Source: Brevibacillus gelatini (GTDB lineage: Bacteria > Bacillota > Bacilli > Brevibacillales > Brevibacillaceae). Taken from it: a DNA stretch of 64,000 bases. A model generated the notes under the pieces. It worked only from the letters and a program-made list of their open reading frames with translations. It was not told the origin of the DNA and searched no databases. The DNA lies in assembly GCF_003710935.1 (NCBI RefSeq), contig NZ_RHHS01000015.1:62001-126000 (forward strand). The letters are read 5' to 3'. The position numbers and the translations under genes were made by a program. Shown piece by piece: positions 35,664 through 43,067 of this stretch (the first letter of the stretch is position 1; the number at the start of each line of letters is the position of its first letter).

Positions 35664-35795
35664 GGCCTACGAGGTTAGTTGTCGGATTCGGATTGAGGAA
35701 ACAACCCTACGCTCCTTCGAGCGATTCACCCCTTAGTGGGCACGTGACCCACAAAAAGATCCCCCGCACTTCCATTCGCAGGAAGTTTCGGCTTG
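35664..35795 (-). promoter_or_regulatory. ydaO/yuaA-type c-di-AMP riboswitch
   Basis: Read on the minus strand, the conserved blocks appear in the right order: GCGGGGGATC (near 35767), GGGGTGAATC (near 35735), GTAGGGTTG, CCGAATCCGACA and CTAACCTCGTAGGC (35665-35678). These match the ydaO motif, which binds cyclic di-AMP and commonly controls cell-wall hydrolases and ion transporters. The aptamer ends only about ten bases before the AGGAG ribosome site of the CAP-domain gene, leaving no room for a separate terminator after it. Control may therefore act on ribosome access. Confidence 0.88.
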
Positions 35796-35887
35796 TTGGT
35801 TTGGCATGAACCAGAATATCAGACAATCCCGCCCGAAATAAAGGAGTAATATCTGCCAAACCGCTGGAAACGCTGGAACTACTAGGC

Positions 35888-36232
35888 TTATTCGTCCTCG
35901 TTCTCAGGCTCGTTCCACGCTGTCAATCCACCGAGCAGCGCTTTGGCTTCATATCCGTGCTGGCGCAATAGAGCAGCCGCTTTTTGCGCCTTGTTTCCCG
36001 ACGTACAGACGGTAATGATCTGCGCGTTTTTCGCCACAGAATCTGTTTCTTCATCTAAGGGCTTGTCTTGTTCAAGCATGTGCACATAAGGAACGTTTTT
36101 GGTTGCGGCAAATTCGCTTGTGAGAGTGCCTGCCTGGAATTTTGCCTCGTCGCGGACGTCAAGGATAAGCACGGGTGTACGTTTTTCCAATAGCTCGATT
36201 ACTTCTTGTTTCGTCCAGGTGTCTTTTTGCAT
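35888..36232 (-). CDS. Rhodanese-domain protein
   Basis: 114 residues, single rhodanese domain. Start pattern WTKQEVIELLEKRTPVLILDVRDEAKF, then the active-site loop ITVCTSGNKAQKAAALL with Cys near residue 76, and LLGGLTAWNEPENEDE at the end. Rhodaneses carry a persulfide on this Cys; the loop CTSGNK is six residues long, as in sulfurtransferases. Sulfur donor and acceptor unknown. GGGAGG lies upstream of ATG 36232. Confidence 0.92.
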   Translation of the reverse strand: MQKDTWTKQEVIELLEKRTPVLILDVRDEAKFQAGTLTSEFAATKNVPYVHMLEQDKPLDEETDSVAKNAQIITVCTSGNKAQKAAALLRQHGYEAKALLGGLTAWNEPENEDE

Positions 36233-36292
36233 TTGTCATCCCTCCCGCTTGTATTGTAGCAGTTCCTTTTCTCGTAGAGTAGCAGGGAATGG

Positions 36293-36322
36293 TTGATTTT
36301 TACGTTCTGGATATGTTATAGT
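36293..36322 (+). promoter_or_regulatory. Candidate sigma-A promoter of the cold-shock gene region
   Basis: TTGATT (36293-36298), 18-base spacer, TATAGT (36317-36322). It would give a leader of about 320 bases before the cold-shock coding region at 36652. Confidence 0.5.
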
Positions 36323-36651
36323 GAAATTGCTACTTGAGTAATGGAGCCTTATCCTTCGAGGTGAATGCTGATGGATCACGCTTTTGAATTCCCGATTCAC
36401 ACTGGCGCGGTCATCGGAGCCGCAAGGATGGAAGAGAGGAAGGGCTTTCGTCGTTTTAGGTTTTCAAAACGTTTTGGTTTTTGCACGGCAGTTCCGTCTT
36501 GTGATATTTTCATTTTTTCGAAGTAGATCAACTTCACATATCATCAAGGCATATCGCGCTTTGCCATGGGGTATTTCTTCATGATATGTGAACTTTATTT
36601 GCTTCGGTAAATATGACTAGCATATTCAAATTGAATTTTGGAGGTTTTCTC
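36323..36651 (+). other. Long leader upstream of the cold-shock gene with a 12-bp inverted repeat
   Basis: No convincing gene. TTCACATATCAT (36533-36544) pairs perfectly with ATGATATGTGAA (36581-36592) around a 36-base loop that itself can fold (GGCA/TGCC). Long structured 5' leaders are known to act as temperature sensors for cspA-type genes, so this is a candidate. A 51-codon frame at 36371-36526 with a GAGG site upstream is present but has an unlikely Arg/Phe-rich product; it is left unannotated. Confidence 0.5.
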
Positions 36652-36855
36652 ATGCAAGTGATCGGAACAGTAAAATGGTTTAACGCAGAAAAAGGTTACG
36701 GTTTCATTCAAGTAGAAGGCGGAGACGATGTATTCGTACATTACAGCGCAATCCAAGGTGAAGGCTTCAAAACTTTGGAAGAAGGCCAACGCGTTGAGTT
36801 CAACATTGTAACTGGCAACCGTGGTCCTCAAGCGGAGAACGTAGTAAAACTGTAA
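36652..36855 (+). CDS. Cold-shock protein (CspA/CspB family)
   Basis: 67 residues. Binds single-stranded RNA and DNA and melts mRNA structure. RNP1 is KGYGFIQV and RNP2 is DVFVHYSAI, both intact; the start [15 protein letters not shown] is the family signature. GGAGG at 36640-36644 fixes the ATG at 36652. The coding region has a lower GC third position than its neighbours and uses the preferred codons expected of a highly expressed gene. Confidence 0.98.
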   Translation: MQVIGTVKWFNAEKGYGFIQVEGGDDVFVHYSAIQGEGFKTLEEGQRVEFNIVTGNRGPQAENVVKL

Positions 36856-36872
36856 GTCTCCTTAAGAAAAAG

Positions 36873-36903
36873 AAACTGTCCGTCAGCGGGCAGTTTTTTT
36901 CTT
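36873..36903 (+). terminator. Rho-independent terminator
   Basis: AAACTGTCCG (36873-36882) pairs with CGGGCAGTTT (36887-36896), followed by a seven-T run. It ends the cold-shock gene. Confidence 0.9.
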
Positions 36904-37103
36904 TTCTCCACATTGTTTTAACCGAAACGGATGGGTAACTGGTCGTGAACCAAGATGATTGGGCTTCGGGTTGACGCGCGGAGCTTGTCATTGACGGCAA
37001 CTGGACTGTCCGCTAAAATTTTGTAGACGTCGGAAAATTTTTCCTGGCGTCTTTTTTTCTACTGGATGCTGTTTACATCAAATAGAGCGGAGGAGTGAAC
37101 GAG

Positions 37104-38030
37104 GTGGAAGAGTGGTTGTTGCCATTACAGCAAACGGTTCCGTTGTTGCAACAGGCCGAAAGCGTCGCCGAAATCAGAAAAGGACATTCAACGGATCGGA
37201 AGTATCGCGTCGACTTGGCGGAAGGCGGTTCGGTTGTCCTGCGAATGGCCCGTTACGAGCAGGCGGAGCAAAAAGAAAAGGAGTTTGCTGTATTGCAGTA
37301 CATGCAGTCTTTTGGGGTCAGAGCTTCCAAGCCGCTTGACTTTGGCGTGCGCAAACAACTGGGGATTTGCTACATGATCGTCTCGTACATCGAAGGCGAG
37401 GAAGCGCGGGAGGTATTGCCGACTCTCACAGACAGCGAGCAGCAAGAGATCGGTTTCCAGGCGGGGCGTGATTTGGCCCGGATGCACCAGCTCGCAGCGC
37501 CTGCGACAATATCGGCTTGGGCTGTGCGTTGTGTGGAGAAACATCAAAGGTATGCAGAAGCATACAGGTCCTCTGCTGTGCAGTTCAAAGATGACGAACG
37601 CATTTTGGCATTCATTGAACGGCACTTGTCAGAGCTCGCGGGACGGCCGAACGGCTTTTTGCATGACGATTTTCACGTTGGAAACCTGATCGTTCACAAC
37701 CACAGCTACGCGGCCGTGATCGACTTTAATCGCTACGACTGGGGCGACCCGGTGCATGAGTTCGTCAAGCTCGCTTTTTACAGCAAAGAAGCAAGTATTC
37801 CGTTTTGCAATGGGCAACTGGCAGGCTATTGGAATCAGCAAGAGATTCCCGACTCTTTCTGGACGCTTTACAACGTGTACACGGCGATGGCTATATTTTC
37901 CTCGCTCATCTGGACAGAGCGGACAATCCCCGAGCTGTTGCCGGACATGATGAAGCGGATTGAGACTATTGTTGAAGAACACGATGCGTTTACGAGACTC
38001 ATCCCGCGCTGGTATAGCTGGATCAAATAA
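37104..38030 (+). CDS. Aminoglycoside phosphotransferase-fold kinase
   Basis: 308 residues. Kinase-like fold: nucleotide lysine region GGSVVLRMARYEQAEQKEKE, hinge CYMIVSYIEGEEAREVLP, catalytic loop FLHDDFHVGNLIVHN (HxDxxxxN), and metal Asp in AVIDFNRYDWGDPVHEF. Such APH/CotS-like proteins phosphorylate antibiotics or small sugars and choline-like molecules; the substrate is not evident. GTG 37104 is preferred because GGAGGA lies nine bases before it, whereas GTG 37095 touches the ribosome site. Preceded by a 70-base region with no clear promoter; a strong bidirectional terminator follows. Confidence 0.88.
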   Translation: MEEWLLPLQQTVPLLQQAESVAEIRKGHSTDRKYRVDLAEGGSVVLRMARYEQAEQKEKEFAVLQYMQSFGVRASKPLDFGVRKQLGICYMIVSYIEGEEAREVLPTLTDSEQQEIGFQAGRDLARMHQLAAPATISAWAVRCVEKHQRYAEAYRSSAVQFKDDERILAFIERHLSELAGRPNGFLHDDFHVGNLIVHNHSYAAVIDFNRYDWGDPVHEFVKLAFYSKEASIPFCNGQLAGYWNQQEIPDSFWTLYNVYTAMAIFSSLIWTERTIPELLPDMMKRIETIVEEHDAFTRLIPRWYSWIK

Positions 38031-38036
38031 GAAAAA

Positions 38037-38068
38037 AAAGAACTATGGAAGCGAATCCATAGTTCTTT
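38037..38068. terminator. Bidirectional rho-independent terminator
   Basis: AAAGAACTATGGA (38037-38049) pairs perfectly with TCCATAGTTCTTT (38056-38068) around AGCGAA. It separates the kinase-fold gene from the convergent gene ending at 38087. Confidence 0.9.
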
Positions 38069-38086
38069 GTAGAGGGGAAGCGAGAA

Positions 38087-38527
38087 TTACAGACAGCCGT
38101 CGATTTCTACAGTGAGCAGCTGGCTGGGCAGAACAGACAGACCGTTGACTTGACCACCGCCGATGGAAGTACGGCCGTATGTGGTCAGCAGTACATTTTC
38201 ACGGTTGCCGTTGCGGCCGACAATCAGGCGCACTTCGTAGTGGTTCGTCGCAGTAACTGCCGCATTGAGTGCAGTCCGTGTGTTGGCGGCGAGAGTTTGG
38301 GTGACGTCAAGCAGTGTACCGAGCGGGTTTGTTTGTGTAACGGCTGTGCCCCAGTTCAGAACCTGCACACGCACTTCAACCGGTTCGTCATTGAGGTTGA
38401 CCAAATCGATGTGCGCAGTGAGAGTAGTGTTAAGGTTGTTTTGCAGGATACCGGTAGTGCGGACGGTCGTTCTTCTTGGTCGTTCTCCCCCGAAATTGTT
38501 GGTGCTTTCGAACTCCATTTCAGACAT
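38087..38527 (-). CDS. Thr/Asn-rich beta protein, unknown function
   Basis: 146 residues, no signal peptide, Thr/Asn/Val-rich, with strand-like segments (TLTAHIDLVNLNDEPVEVRV, VQVLNWGTAV, LLTTYGRTSIGGG) and a lone Cys just before the end (IDGCL). The N-terminus is acidic, then has basic RPRRTTVRTT. It looks like an outer-layer structural protein, perhaps spore coat or exosporium, since such proteins in Bacillales often lack signal peptides. This is a guess from composition; no family was recognised. The ribosome site is GGAG about nine bases from the ATG. Confidence 0.65.
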   Translation of the reverse strand: MSEMEFESTNNFGGERPRRTTVRTTGILQNNLNTTLTAHIDLVNLNDEPVEVRVQVLNWGTAVTQTNPLGTLLDVTQTLAANTRTALNAAVTATNHYEVRLIVGRNGNRENVLLTTYGRTSIGGGQVNGLSVLPSQLLTVEIDGCL

Positions 38528-38644
38528 CCCAGATCACTCCATTTCTTGTTGTTTAAATAGTGGGACAATACTACAATATTGAGTCTCGTCTCCATTTGAA
38601 ACGGCGAACGTAATGGGACGAGGAACCATTTCTGATAGAAAGCG

Positions 38645-38902
38645 GTGAAATCGGATAAGCGAGGCTTCTACGACGGATTAAGCGGCTACCAGCTATCCTG
38701 CGAAGCGCAAATGGCGGTCGCCGCATTCCGGGCGGCCCATGAGCAGCTTGCACAAAAAGAGTTGAATTGTTTGGAATATTGTAACATTCTTGGACAGCAT
38801 ATGGCTAATGATGAAAGGGAAATGTTGAAACATGTCGAATGTGTAAACATGACAACTTGGCATGAGTCCAAAATTTTTGGTTCAGGCAGCAAAGGAGTTT
38901 AG
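38645..38902 (+). CDS. Small protein upstream of the globin-GGDEF gene, unknown function
   Basis: 85 residues from GTG 38645. The middle is helical and amphipathic (LSGYQLSCEAQMAVAAFRAA, HEQLAQKELNCLEYCNILGQ), with Cys and His scattered (LNCLEYC, HVECVN) and no membrane helix. It ends four bases before the next start codon, so co-translation with the globin-coupled GGDEF-EAL protein is likely. The ribosome site is weak. It could be a partner or regulator of that sensor; no homolog recognised. Confidence 0.5.
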   Translation: MKSDKRGFYDGLSGYQLSCEAQMAVAAFRAAHEQLAQKELNCLEYCNILGQHMANDEREMLKHVECVNMTTWHESKIFGSGSKGV

Positions 38903-38906
38903 TGGA

Positions 38907-40820
38907 ATGGATCATTTCTCTCATCTTTCGCAGAACGATTGCCATTCATGCAGCAAATCTTCGATTCCACAAAACGATGATTCTCCCGGCATCTCTTTGA
39001 AAGGAAATCCAGAAGTTTTGGCTCAAATGAACATGATTAATTTGACGCAAAAAGACCTGGAGCTGATTGCAGAGCTTCGCCCGGTGGTAGTGGCACAAAT
39101 TGAGCAGATCACAGCGTCGTTCTATGAATCGATTCTGCATGTGGATTCGTTAAAGGAAATTATTACGAGCCATACAACGGTCAACCACCTGCGTCAAACA
39201 TTGTCCCACCACCTCATGGAAATGTTCAACGGGCGCATCGATGAAGCTTTTATCGAAAAACGGATGCGCATTGCCACGGTGCACAAAAAGATCGGGTTGC
39301 CCTCGAAGTGGTACATGGGCGCGTTTCAAAACCTGCTGAGCACGCTGCTTCGCATCGTCGACGGATTGCAAGGCATTCGCCCGGATTGCTCCGCTCTTGC
39401 CCAGGCTGTCACCAAGCTGCTCAGCCTTGAACAGCAGTTGGTGCTGGAAGCCTACGAGATTCAGACGCGGATGGAAGAGCAACGATCGAAAGCGATTATT
39501 GAATACCACGCGCTTCACGATGACTTGACTGGCTTGCCAAACCGGAGGATGCTGCATCAGACGCTGCAGAAGACGATTGAACAAAGCGCGGAGGATGATT
39601 CCCGTTTTGCTGTGCTCGTGGTGGACATTGATCGGTTCAAACTGATTAACGATTCGCTTGGACACACGTACGGAGATCGTTTTTTGCAAGAGGTCAGCAA
39701 CCGCATTCGCAAAAGCACGGAAGGCTTTGACGTCACGATTGCGCGAATGGGCGGGGACGAGTTTACGCTGATTTGCAAAAACGTGTCCTCCGACCGGAAT
39801 TTTACGGAACTGGCGGAGCAGGCCGTCAAGGAGATTGAGGTTCCGTACCGACTGCAGAGCATCGATTATTATGTCTCAGCCAGCATCGGTATAGCCATTT
39901 ATCCCGATCACGGCACAACTGTCGAAGAATTGCTGAAAAATGCTGACGCAGCCATGTACGAGGTAAAGAAAAACGGCAAGAACGGCTACCAGTTGTTCTC
40001 CAACGAGCTGGACAATCAACTGCTGCTGCGCTTCGAGATGGAAAGCGACTTGCGCAAGGCGATCAAGGAGAATGAGCTCACGCTGCATTACCAGCCGCAG
40101 GTACAGGCGCTCAGCAATGAAGTAATCGGCGTGGAAGCGCTTGTTCGCTGGAATCACCCGACAAAAGGGATGCTTTCGCCCGGCCTTTTTATTCCGCTGG
40201 CGGAGGAAACCGGGCTTATCTACGACATCGGAACATGGGCACTGCGGGAAGCTTGCCGACAGATGAAAGAATGGCACGATGCAGGCGGCCCGCTCATCCC
40301 AGTATCTGTCAACTTGTCCTCGCGGCAGTTCCACCAGGCGAATCTGGTTGAATCCATTCGCGACATCCTGGAGGAAACCGGACTGGAAGCGAAATATCTG
40401 GAACTGGAAATTACCGAGAGCATGATGATGGACCCGGATCTGTCCACGGAAATTCTCAACAAGCTGAACGATTTTGGGGTAAGAATCAGTCTCGACGATT
40501 TTGGGACCGGATACAGTTCTTTGAGCTATCTCAAGCAACTGCCCATTCACAGGCTGAAAATTGATCGCTCCTTCATCACCGATATTACGCAAAATGCGAG
40601 TGACCAGGCGATTGTGGCGACGATCATCGCCATGGCGAAGCATCTGAATATGGAAGTGATCGCGGAAGGAATCGAAACACAGGGTCAGCTCGATTTCTTG
40701 ACAGAAAACGCCTGCAAGGAAATTCAGGGCTATTATTTCAGCCGACCGCTGCCAGCAACAGAAGTAGAAGAGACTTTTTTTGTCCCGTACAGACAGTCCC
40801 GATCTATTCTGCGAGAGTGA
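38907..40820 (+). CDS. Globin-coupled diguanylate cyclase/phosphodiesterase (GGDEF-EAL)
   Basis: 637 residues. Residues about 30-190 form a globin sensor: RMRIATVHKKIGLPSKWYMG holds the likely heme-binding proximal His (VHKKIGL), as in HemAT and other globin-coupled sensors that bind O2. A GGDEF domain follows with an intact MGGDEFTLI loop and DIDRFKLINDSLGH. The EAL domain has VEALVRWNHP, LEITESMMM, DDFGTGYSSLSYLK, KIDRSF and AEGIETQ, all key acidic residues present. Both c-di-GMP synthesis and breakdown are possible, presumably switched by oxygen. AAAGGAG fixes the start at ATG 38907. Confidence 0.93.
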   Translation: MDHFSHLSQNDCHSCSKSSIPQNDDSPGISLKGNPEVLAQMNMINLTQKDLELIAELRPVVVAQIEQITASFYESILHVDSLKEIITSHTTVNHLRQTLSHHLMEMFNGRIDEAFIEKRMRIATVHKKIGLPSKWYMGAFQNLLSTLLRIVDGLQGIRPDCSALAQAVTKLLSLEQQLVLEAYEIQTRMEEQRSKAIIEYHALHDDLTGLPNRRMLHQTLQKTIEQSAEDDSRFAVLVVDIDRFKLINDSLGHTYGDRFLQEVSNRIRKSTEGFDVTIARMGGDEFTLICKNVSSDRNFTELAEQAVKEIEVPYRLQSIDYYVSASIGIAIYPDHGTTVEELLKNADAAMYEVKKNGKNGYQLFSNELDNQLLLRFEMESDLRKAIKENELTLHYQPQVQALSNEVIGVEALVRWNHPTKGMLSPGLFIPLAEETGLIYDIGTWALREACRQMKEWHDAGGPLIPVSVNLSSRQFHQANLVESIRDILEETGLEAKYLELEITESMMMDPDLSTEILNKLNDFGVRISLDDFGTGYSSLSYLKQLPIHRLKIDRSFITDITQNASDQAIVATIIAMAKHLNMEVIAEGIETQGQLDFLTENACKEIQGYYFSRPLPATEVEETFFVPYRQSRSILRE

Positions 40821-40836
40821 GAGCGGATGTATGGAA

Positions 40837-40865
40837 TGGAATCATCTTGCAATTCCTGATACAAT
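40837..40865 (+). promoter_or_regulatory. Candidate extended -10 promoter
   Basis: TGATACAAT (40857-40865) has the TGN extension; TGGAAT 17 bases upstream (40837-40842) is a weak -35. Transcription would begin near 40872, at the edge of the hairpin described next. Confidence 0.5.
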
Positions 40866-40871
40866 AAAGAG

Positions 40872-40896
40872 AGTCCCTTCGGGGGCTTATTTTTCT
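40872..40896 (+). other. UUCG-capped hairpin: terminator of the upstream gene and/or 5' stem-loop
   Basis: AGTCCC (40872-40877), TTCG loop, GGGGCT (40882-40887), followed by TTATTTTTCT. For read-through from the GGDEF-EAL gene it looks like a short terminator. For transcripts from the promoter just upstream, the same hairpin would form the extreme 5' end. Confidence 0.6.
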
Positions 40897-40911
40897 AAGG
40901 AGGTATTTTCA

Positions 40912-40983
40912 TTGGAAAACAAGGCGTTTATCAAACTCGTCCATGAAAAACAACTGGGGGGTGACATTTATTATGAACCATAG
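40912..40983 (+). CDS. Upstream ORF, 23 residues, overlapping the next gene
   Basis: TTG 40912 sits eight bases after a strong AAGGAGG (40897-40903). The 23-residue product, MENKAFIKLVHEKQLGGDIY..., ends with TAG at 40981-40983, which overlaps the downstream gene start (ATG 40973) by 11 bases in another frame. The second gene's ribosome site (GGGGGGTG) lies inside this ORF. It probably works by translational coupling, not as a functional peptide. Confidence 0.5.
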   Translation: MENKAFIKLVHEKQLGGDIYYEP

Positions 40984-41428
40984 TGTTTTGCAAGGGACGA
41001 GAAAGCATCTGATTAACCAGCTTGTATTTTTTGATGAGCAATATTCGCTCTTTTTCGATCATTATGTCCGCGATTATGGAAGAGAGAAACAAACGATTGA
41101 TGAAATGATCCAGCGCTACAAGCAGACGCTGGAACAGTTGCTTGCCCAAGACGACAGCGCTTTGCTTGCATCGCTGAAATCAGTGACTTTGCTTGGCAGC
41201 AGCGTGAAGGTGCGATTTGAAGAGGATGGCTTTGAGGAATCATTTACGGTGGTGTACCCCACTGATATTGATCCGGATAACAACAGAATTTCATTCTTGT
41301 CGCCCATCGGCAGACAACTGCTGCTGACTGCTCCGAACGATTTGCTTGATCTGGAGAGTCCGGTCGGCAGGCAGCAGGTGCAGGTGCGGGAGATAAGCTT
41401 TACATATATGGGCGATTTTTCAATGTAA
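40973..41428 (+). CDS. GreA/GreB C-terminal-domain-like protein
   Basis: 151 residues from ATG 40973. The C-terminal half, LLGSSVKVRFEEDGFEESFT, then VYPTDIDPDNNRISFLSPIG, follows the pattern of the GreA/GreB C-terminal domain (E-x-F-T-V-V-x-P-x-x-x-D then I-S-x-x-S-P-I-G-x-x-L), which docks on RNA polymerase. The N-terminal half (residues 1-65) is helical, like a short coiled coil (REKQTIDEMIQRYKQTLEQL), but lacks the usual acidic tip of GreA. So it may bind polymerase without stimulating cleavage. An alternative start at 40943 has no ribosome site. Confidence 0.65.
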   Translation: MNHSVLQGTRKHLINQLVFFDEQYSLFFDHYVRDYGREKQTIDEMIQRYKQTLEQLLAQDDSALLASLKSVTLLGSSVKVRFEEDGFEESFTVVYPTDIDPDNNRISFLSPIGRQLLLTAPNDLLDLESPVGRQQVQVREISFTYMGDFSM

Positions 41429-41445
41429 TCGTCATGGGAAAGGAA

Positions 41446-41481
41446 AAAAGGTGCTAACAGTCCGGTTAGTGCCTTTTCTTT
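41446..41481 (+). terminator. Rho-independent terminator
   Basis: AAAAGGTGCTAAC (41446-41458) pairs with GTTAGTGCCTTTT (41465-41477), with two G-T pairs, followed by CTTTTC. It ends the GreA-C-like gene. Confidence 0.85.
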
Positions 41482-41518
41482 TCCCAACAAAATGTTGGCG
41501 TGACTGGCAACCAAAAAA

Positions 41519-41541
41519 GACAGAGGACATCATCCTCTGTC
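41519..41541 (-). terminator. Rho-independent terminator of the VOC gene
   Basis: GACAGAGGA (41519-41527) pairs perfectly with TCCTCTGTC (41533-41541). On the minus strand a six-T run follows. It overlaps the stop codon of the VOC gene. Confidence 0.85.
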
Positions 41542-41969
41542 TACTTGGCATTTTGCCCATCGCCGCAATTGAATTGCCACTCAATGCCGAACTTGTCGAC
41601 GAGGCTGCCGTAGGCTTTGCTCCAGAAAGTTTCTTGCAACTCCATGCGGACCGTCCCGCCTTCTTTCAGTTTATCAAAGTAGCCTTTCAACTCGTCGTGA
41701 TTGTCGCTGATGACCGCCAGGCTGAAATTCGTTCCCGCTGAATACGGCATTCCGGGAAACGCATCGGAAAACATGACCGGGCTTCCGCTGATGAGAAGCC
41801 GTGTGTGCATGACGAGATTTTTCGCTTCTTCCGGCAGCGGATAATTCGGGTCTTGCGGCGCCTCGCCATAGGTCATGATCTGCGGTGCTTCCGTCTGGAA
41901 TACTTGCGCGTAAAACTGGACCGCTTCCCGGCAATTGCCGTTGAAGGTGAGGTAGGCGTGGACAGGCAT
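41541..41969 (-). CDS. VOC / PhnB-like (glyoxalase superfamily) protein
   Basis: 142 residues. Begins MPVHAYLTFNGNCREAVQFY, the PhnB/YjdN hallmark, followed by VMHTRLLISGSPVMFSDAFP, NFSLAVISDNHDELKGYFDK and a C-terminal FWSKAYGSLVDKFGIEWQFN. Such single-unit VOC proteins dimerise; the typical metal-ligand positions hold H and E. Substrate unknown. GGAGG lies upstream of the ATG at 41969. Confidence 0.9.
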   Translation of the reverse strand: MPVHAYLTFNGNCREAVQFYAQVFQTEAPQIMTYGEAPQDPNYPLPEEAKNLVMHTRLLISGSPVMFSDAFPGMPYSAGTNFSLAVISDNHDELKGYFDKLKEGGTVRMELQETFWSKAYGSLVDKFGIEWQFNCGDGQNAK

Positions 41970-42075
41970 GTACGTTCCTCCTTGTCGGTGATGTTTTTTG
42001 ATCTCTCCTATGATGGAAATATTTCCTGGTAAATATACGTGACAGGCTGTTGAAAGGAACAGTCAGGACAAAACG

Positions 42076-43002
42076 CTAGGGAATGAGGTTGCCAGCCGCT
42101 TTGTAGATGCGGTACCATTCCTCACGGGTCAAGGTCAGGTCGGCCCCTTTGCAAGCGTCCTTGAGCCGATGCACATTGGTCGTTCCGAGCACCACCTGAA
42201 TATTCGCCGGATGGCGGGTGATCCAGGCAACGGCGATGGCGGTGCTTGTTACTCCGTATTTTTCTGCGATGCTGTCGATCACCTTGTTCAGCTCAGGAAA
42301 ATGGATCAAATCGCCGAGAAACGGGCCTTTGAACACGCCGTGCTGGAACGGCGACCACGCTTGCAGCGTGATGTCGTGCAAGCGGCAGTATTCCAGAATG
42401 CTGCTGTCGCGGTTGAGCGATTGGTCTGTTTTCATGTTCAGCGTGATGCCGGAATCGATCACGGGTGTGTGCACGATACTGAACTGGATTTGATTGATGA
42501 CGAGCTTTTGCGGCAGGAACTTTTGCAGCAGCGCAATTTGCGCCGGGTTATGGTTGGACACTCCGAAATAGTTGACCTTGCCCTGTTCTTGCAATTTCTG
42601 AAAAGCCTCCGCGACTTCCTCCGGCTCCATCAACGGATCGGGGCGATGGAGCAGCAGAATATCCAAATATTCTGTTTTCAACCGTTTCAATATCCCGTCG
42701 ACCGAGGCGAGAATATGCTCCTTGGAAAAATCGTAGTAGTTTTCCTTGGCGCGAATGCCGCACTTGCTCTGCAAAATCATTTTTTCGCGTATCGCAGGGC
42801 TCATTTGGATGGCTGCGGCAAAGTGCTCCTCACAGCGGCCATCCCCGTAAATATCTGCATGGTCAAACAGATTGATTCCTTCTTCAAGCGCCGTGCGAAT
42901 CAATTTTTCCGCTTCCGTAAGGGAAAGCTGGGTGAGGCGCATGTTGCCCATAATCATGTTGGAAGCATGTAGTTCAGTGTTTTTGATCGAAAAATACTTC
43001 AC
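42076..43002 (-). CDS. Aldo/keto reductase (YdhF/YcsN-like)
   Basis: 308 residues. AKR pattern: GMRLTQLSLTEAEK-type start (NMRLTQLS), INLFDHADIYGDGRCEEHF with catalytic Asp and Tyr near residue 50, ILQSKCGIRAKENYYDFSKE with the catalytic Lys, LDILLLHRPDPLMEPEEVAE with the His, and NYFGVSNHNPAQIALLQ. NADPH-linked reduction of carbonyls is expected; substrate unknown. GTG 43002 is preferred because GGAGG ends seven bases before it, while ATG 43008 almost touches it; the much longer open frame to 43434 has no support. It lies close to the activator gene on the same strand. Confidence 0.9.
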   Translation of the reverse strand: MKYFSIKNTELHASNMIMGNMRLTQLSLTEAEKLIRTALEEGINLFDHADIYGDGRCEEHFAAAIQMSPAIREKMILQSKCGIRAKENYYDFSKEHILASVDGILKRLKTEYLDILLLHRPDPLMEPEEVAEAFQKLQEQGKVNYFGVSNHNPAQIALLQKFLPQKLVINQIQFSIVHTPVIDSGITLNMKTDQSLNRDSSILEYCRLHDITLQAWSPFQHGVFKGPFLGDLIHFPELNKVIDSIAEKYGVTSTAIAVAWITRHPANIQVVLGTTNVHRLKDACKGADLTLTREEWYRIYKAAGNLIP

Positions 43003-43067
43003 GTCCATTCCTCCATCCACTTTTTGCTCCATGATTGTTTCGGCAATCGCGATTGTTCTCCCTGCCG

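Noticed and set aside
36371-36526. 51-codon frame in the cold-shock leader
   Set aside because: There is a fair GAGG site, but the product is Arg/Phe/Lys-rich with no fold-like pattern; more likely untranslated leader.
42076-43002. Aldo/keto reductase as the LgrE-type second reductase of linear gramicidin
   Set aside because: It is 34 kb from lgrD, on the other strand and next to a sigma-54 activator; nothing but general chemistry supports the link.
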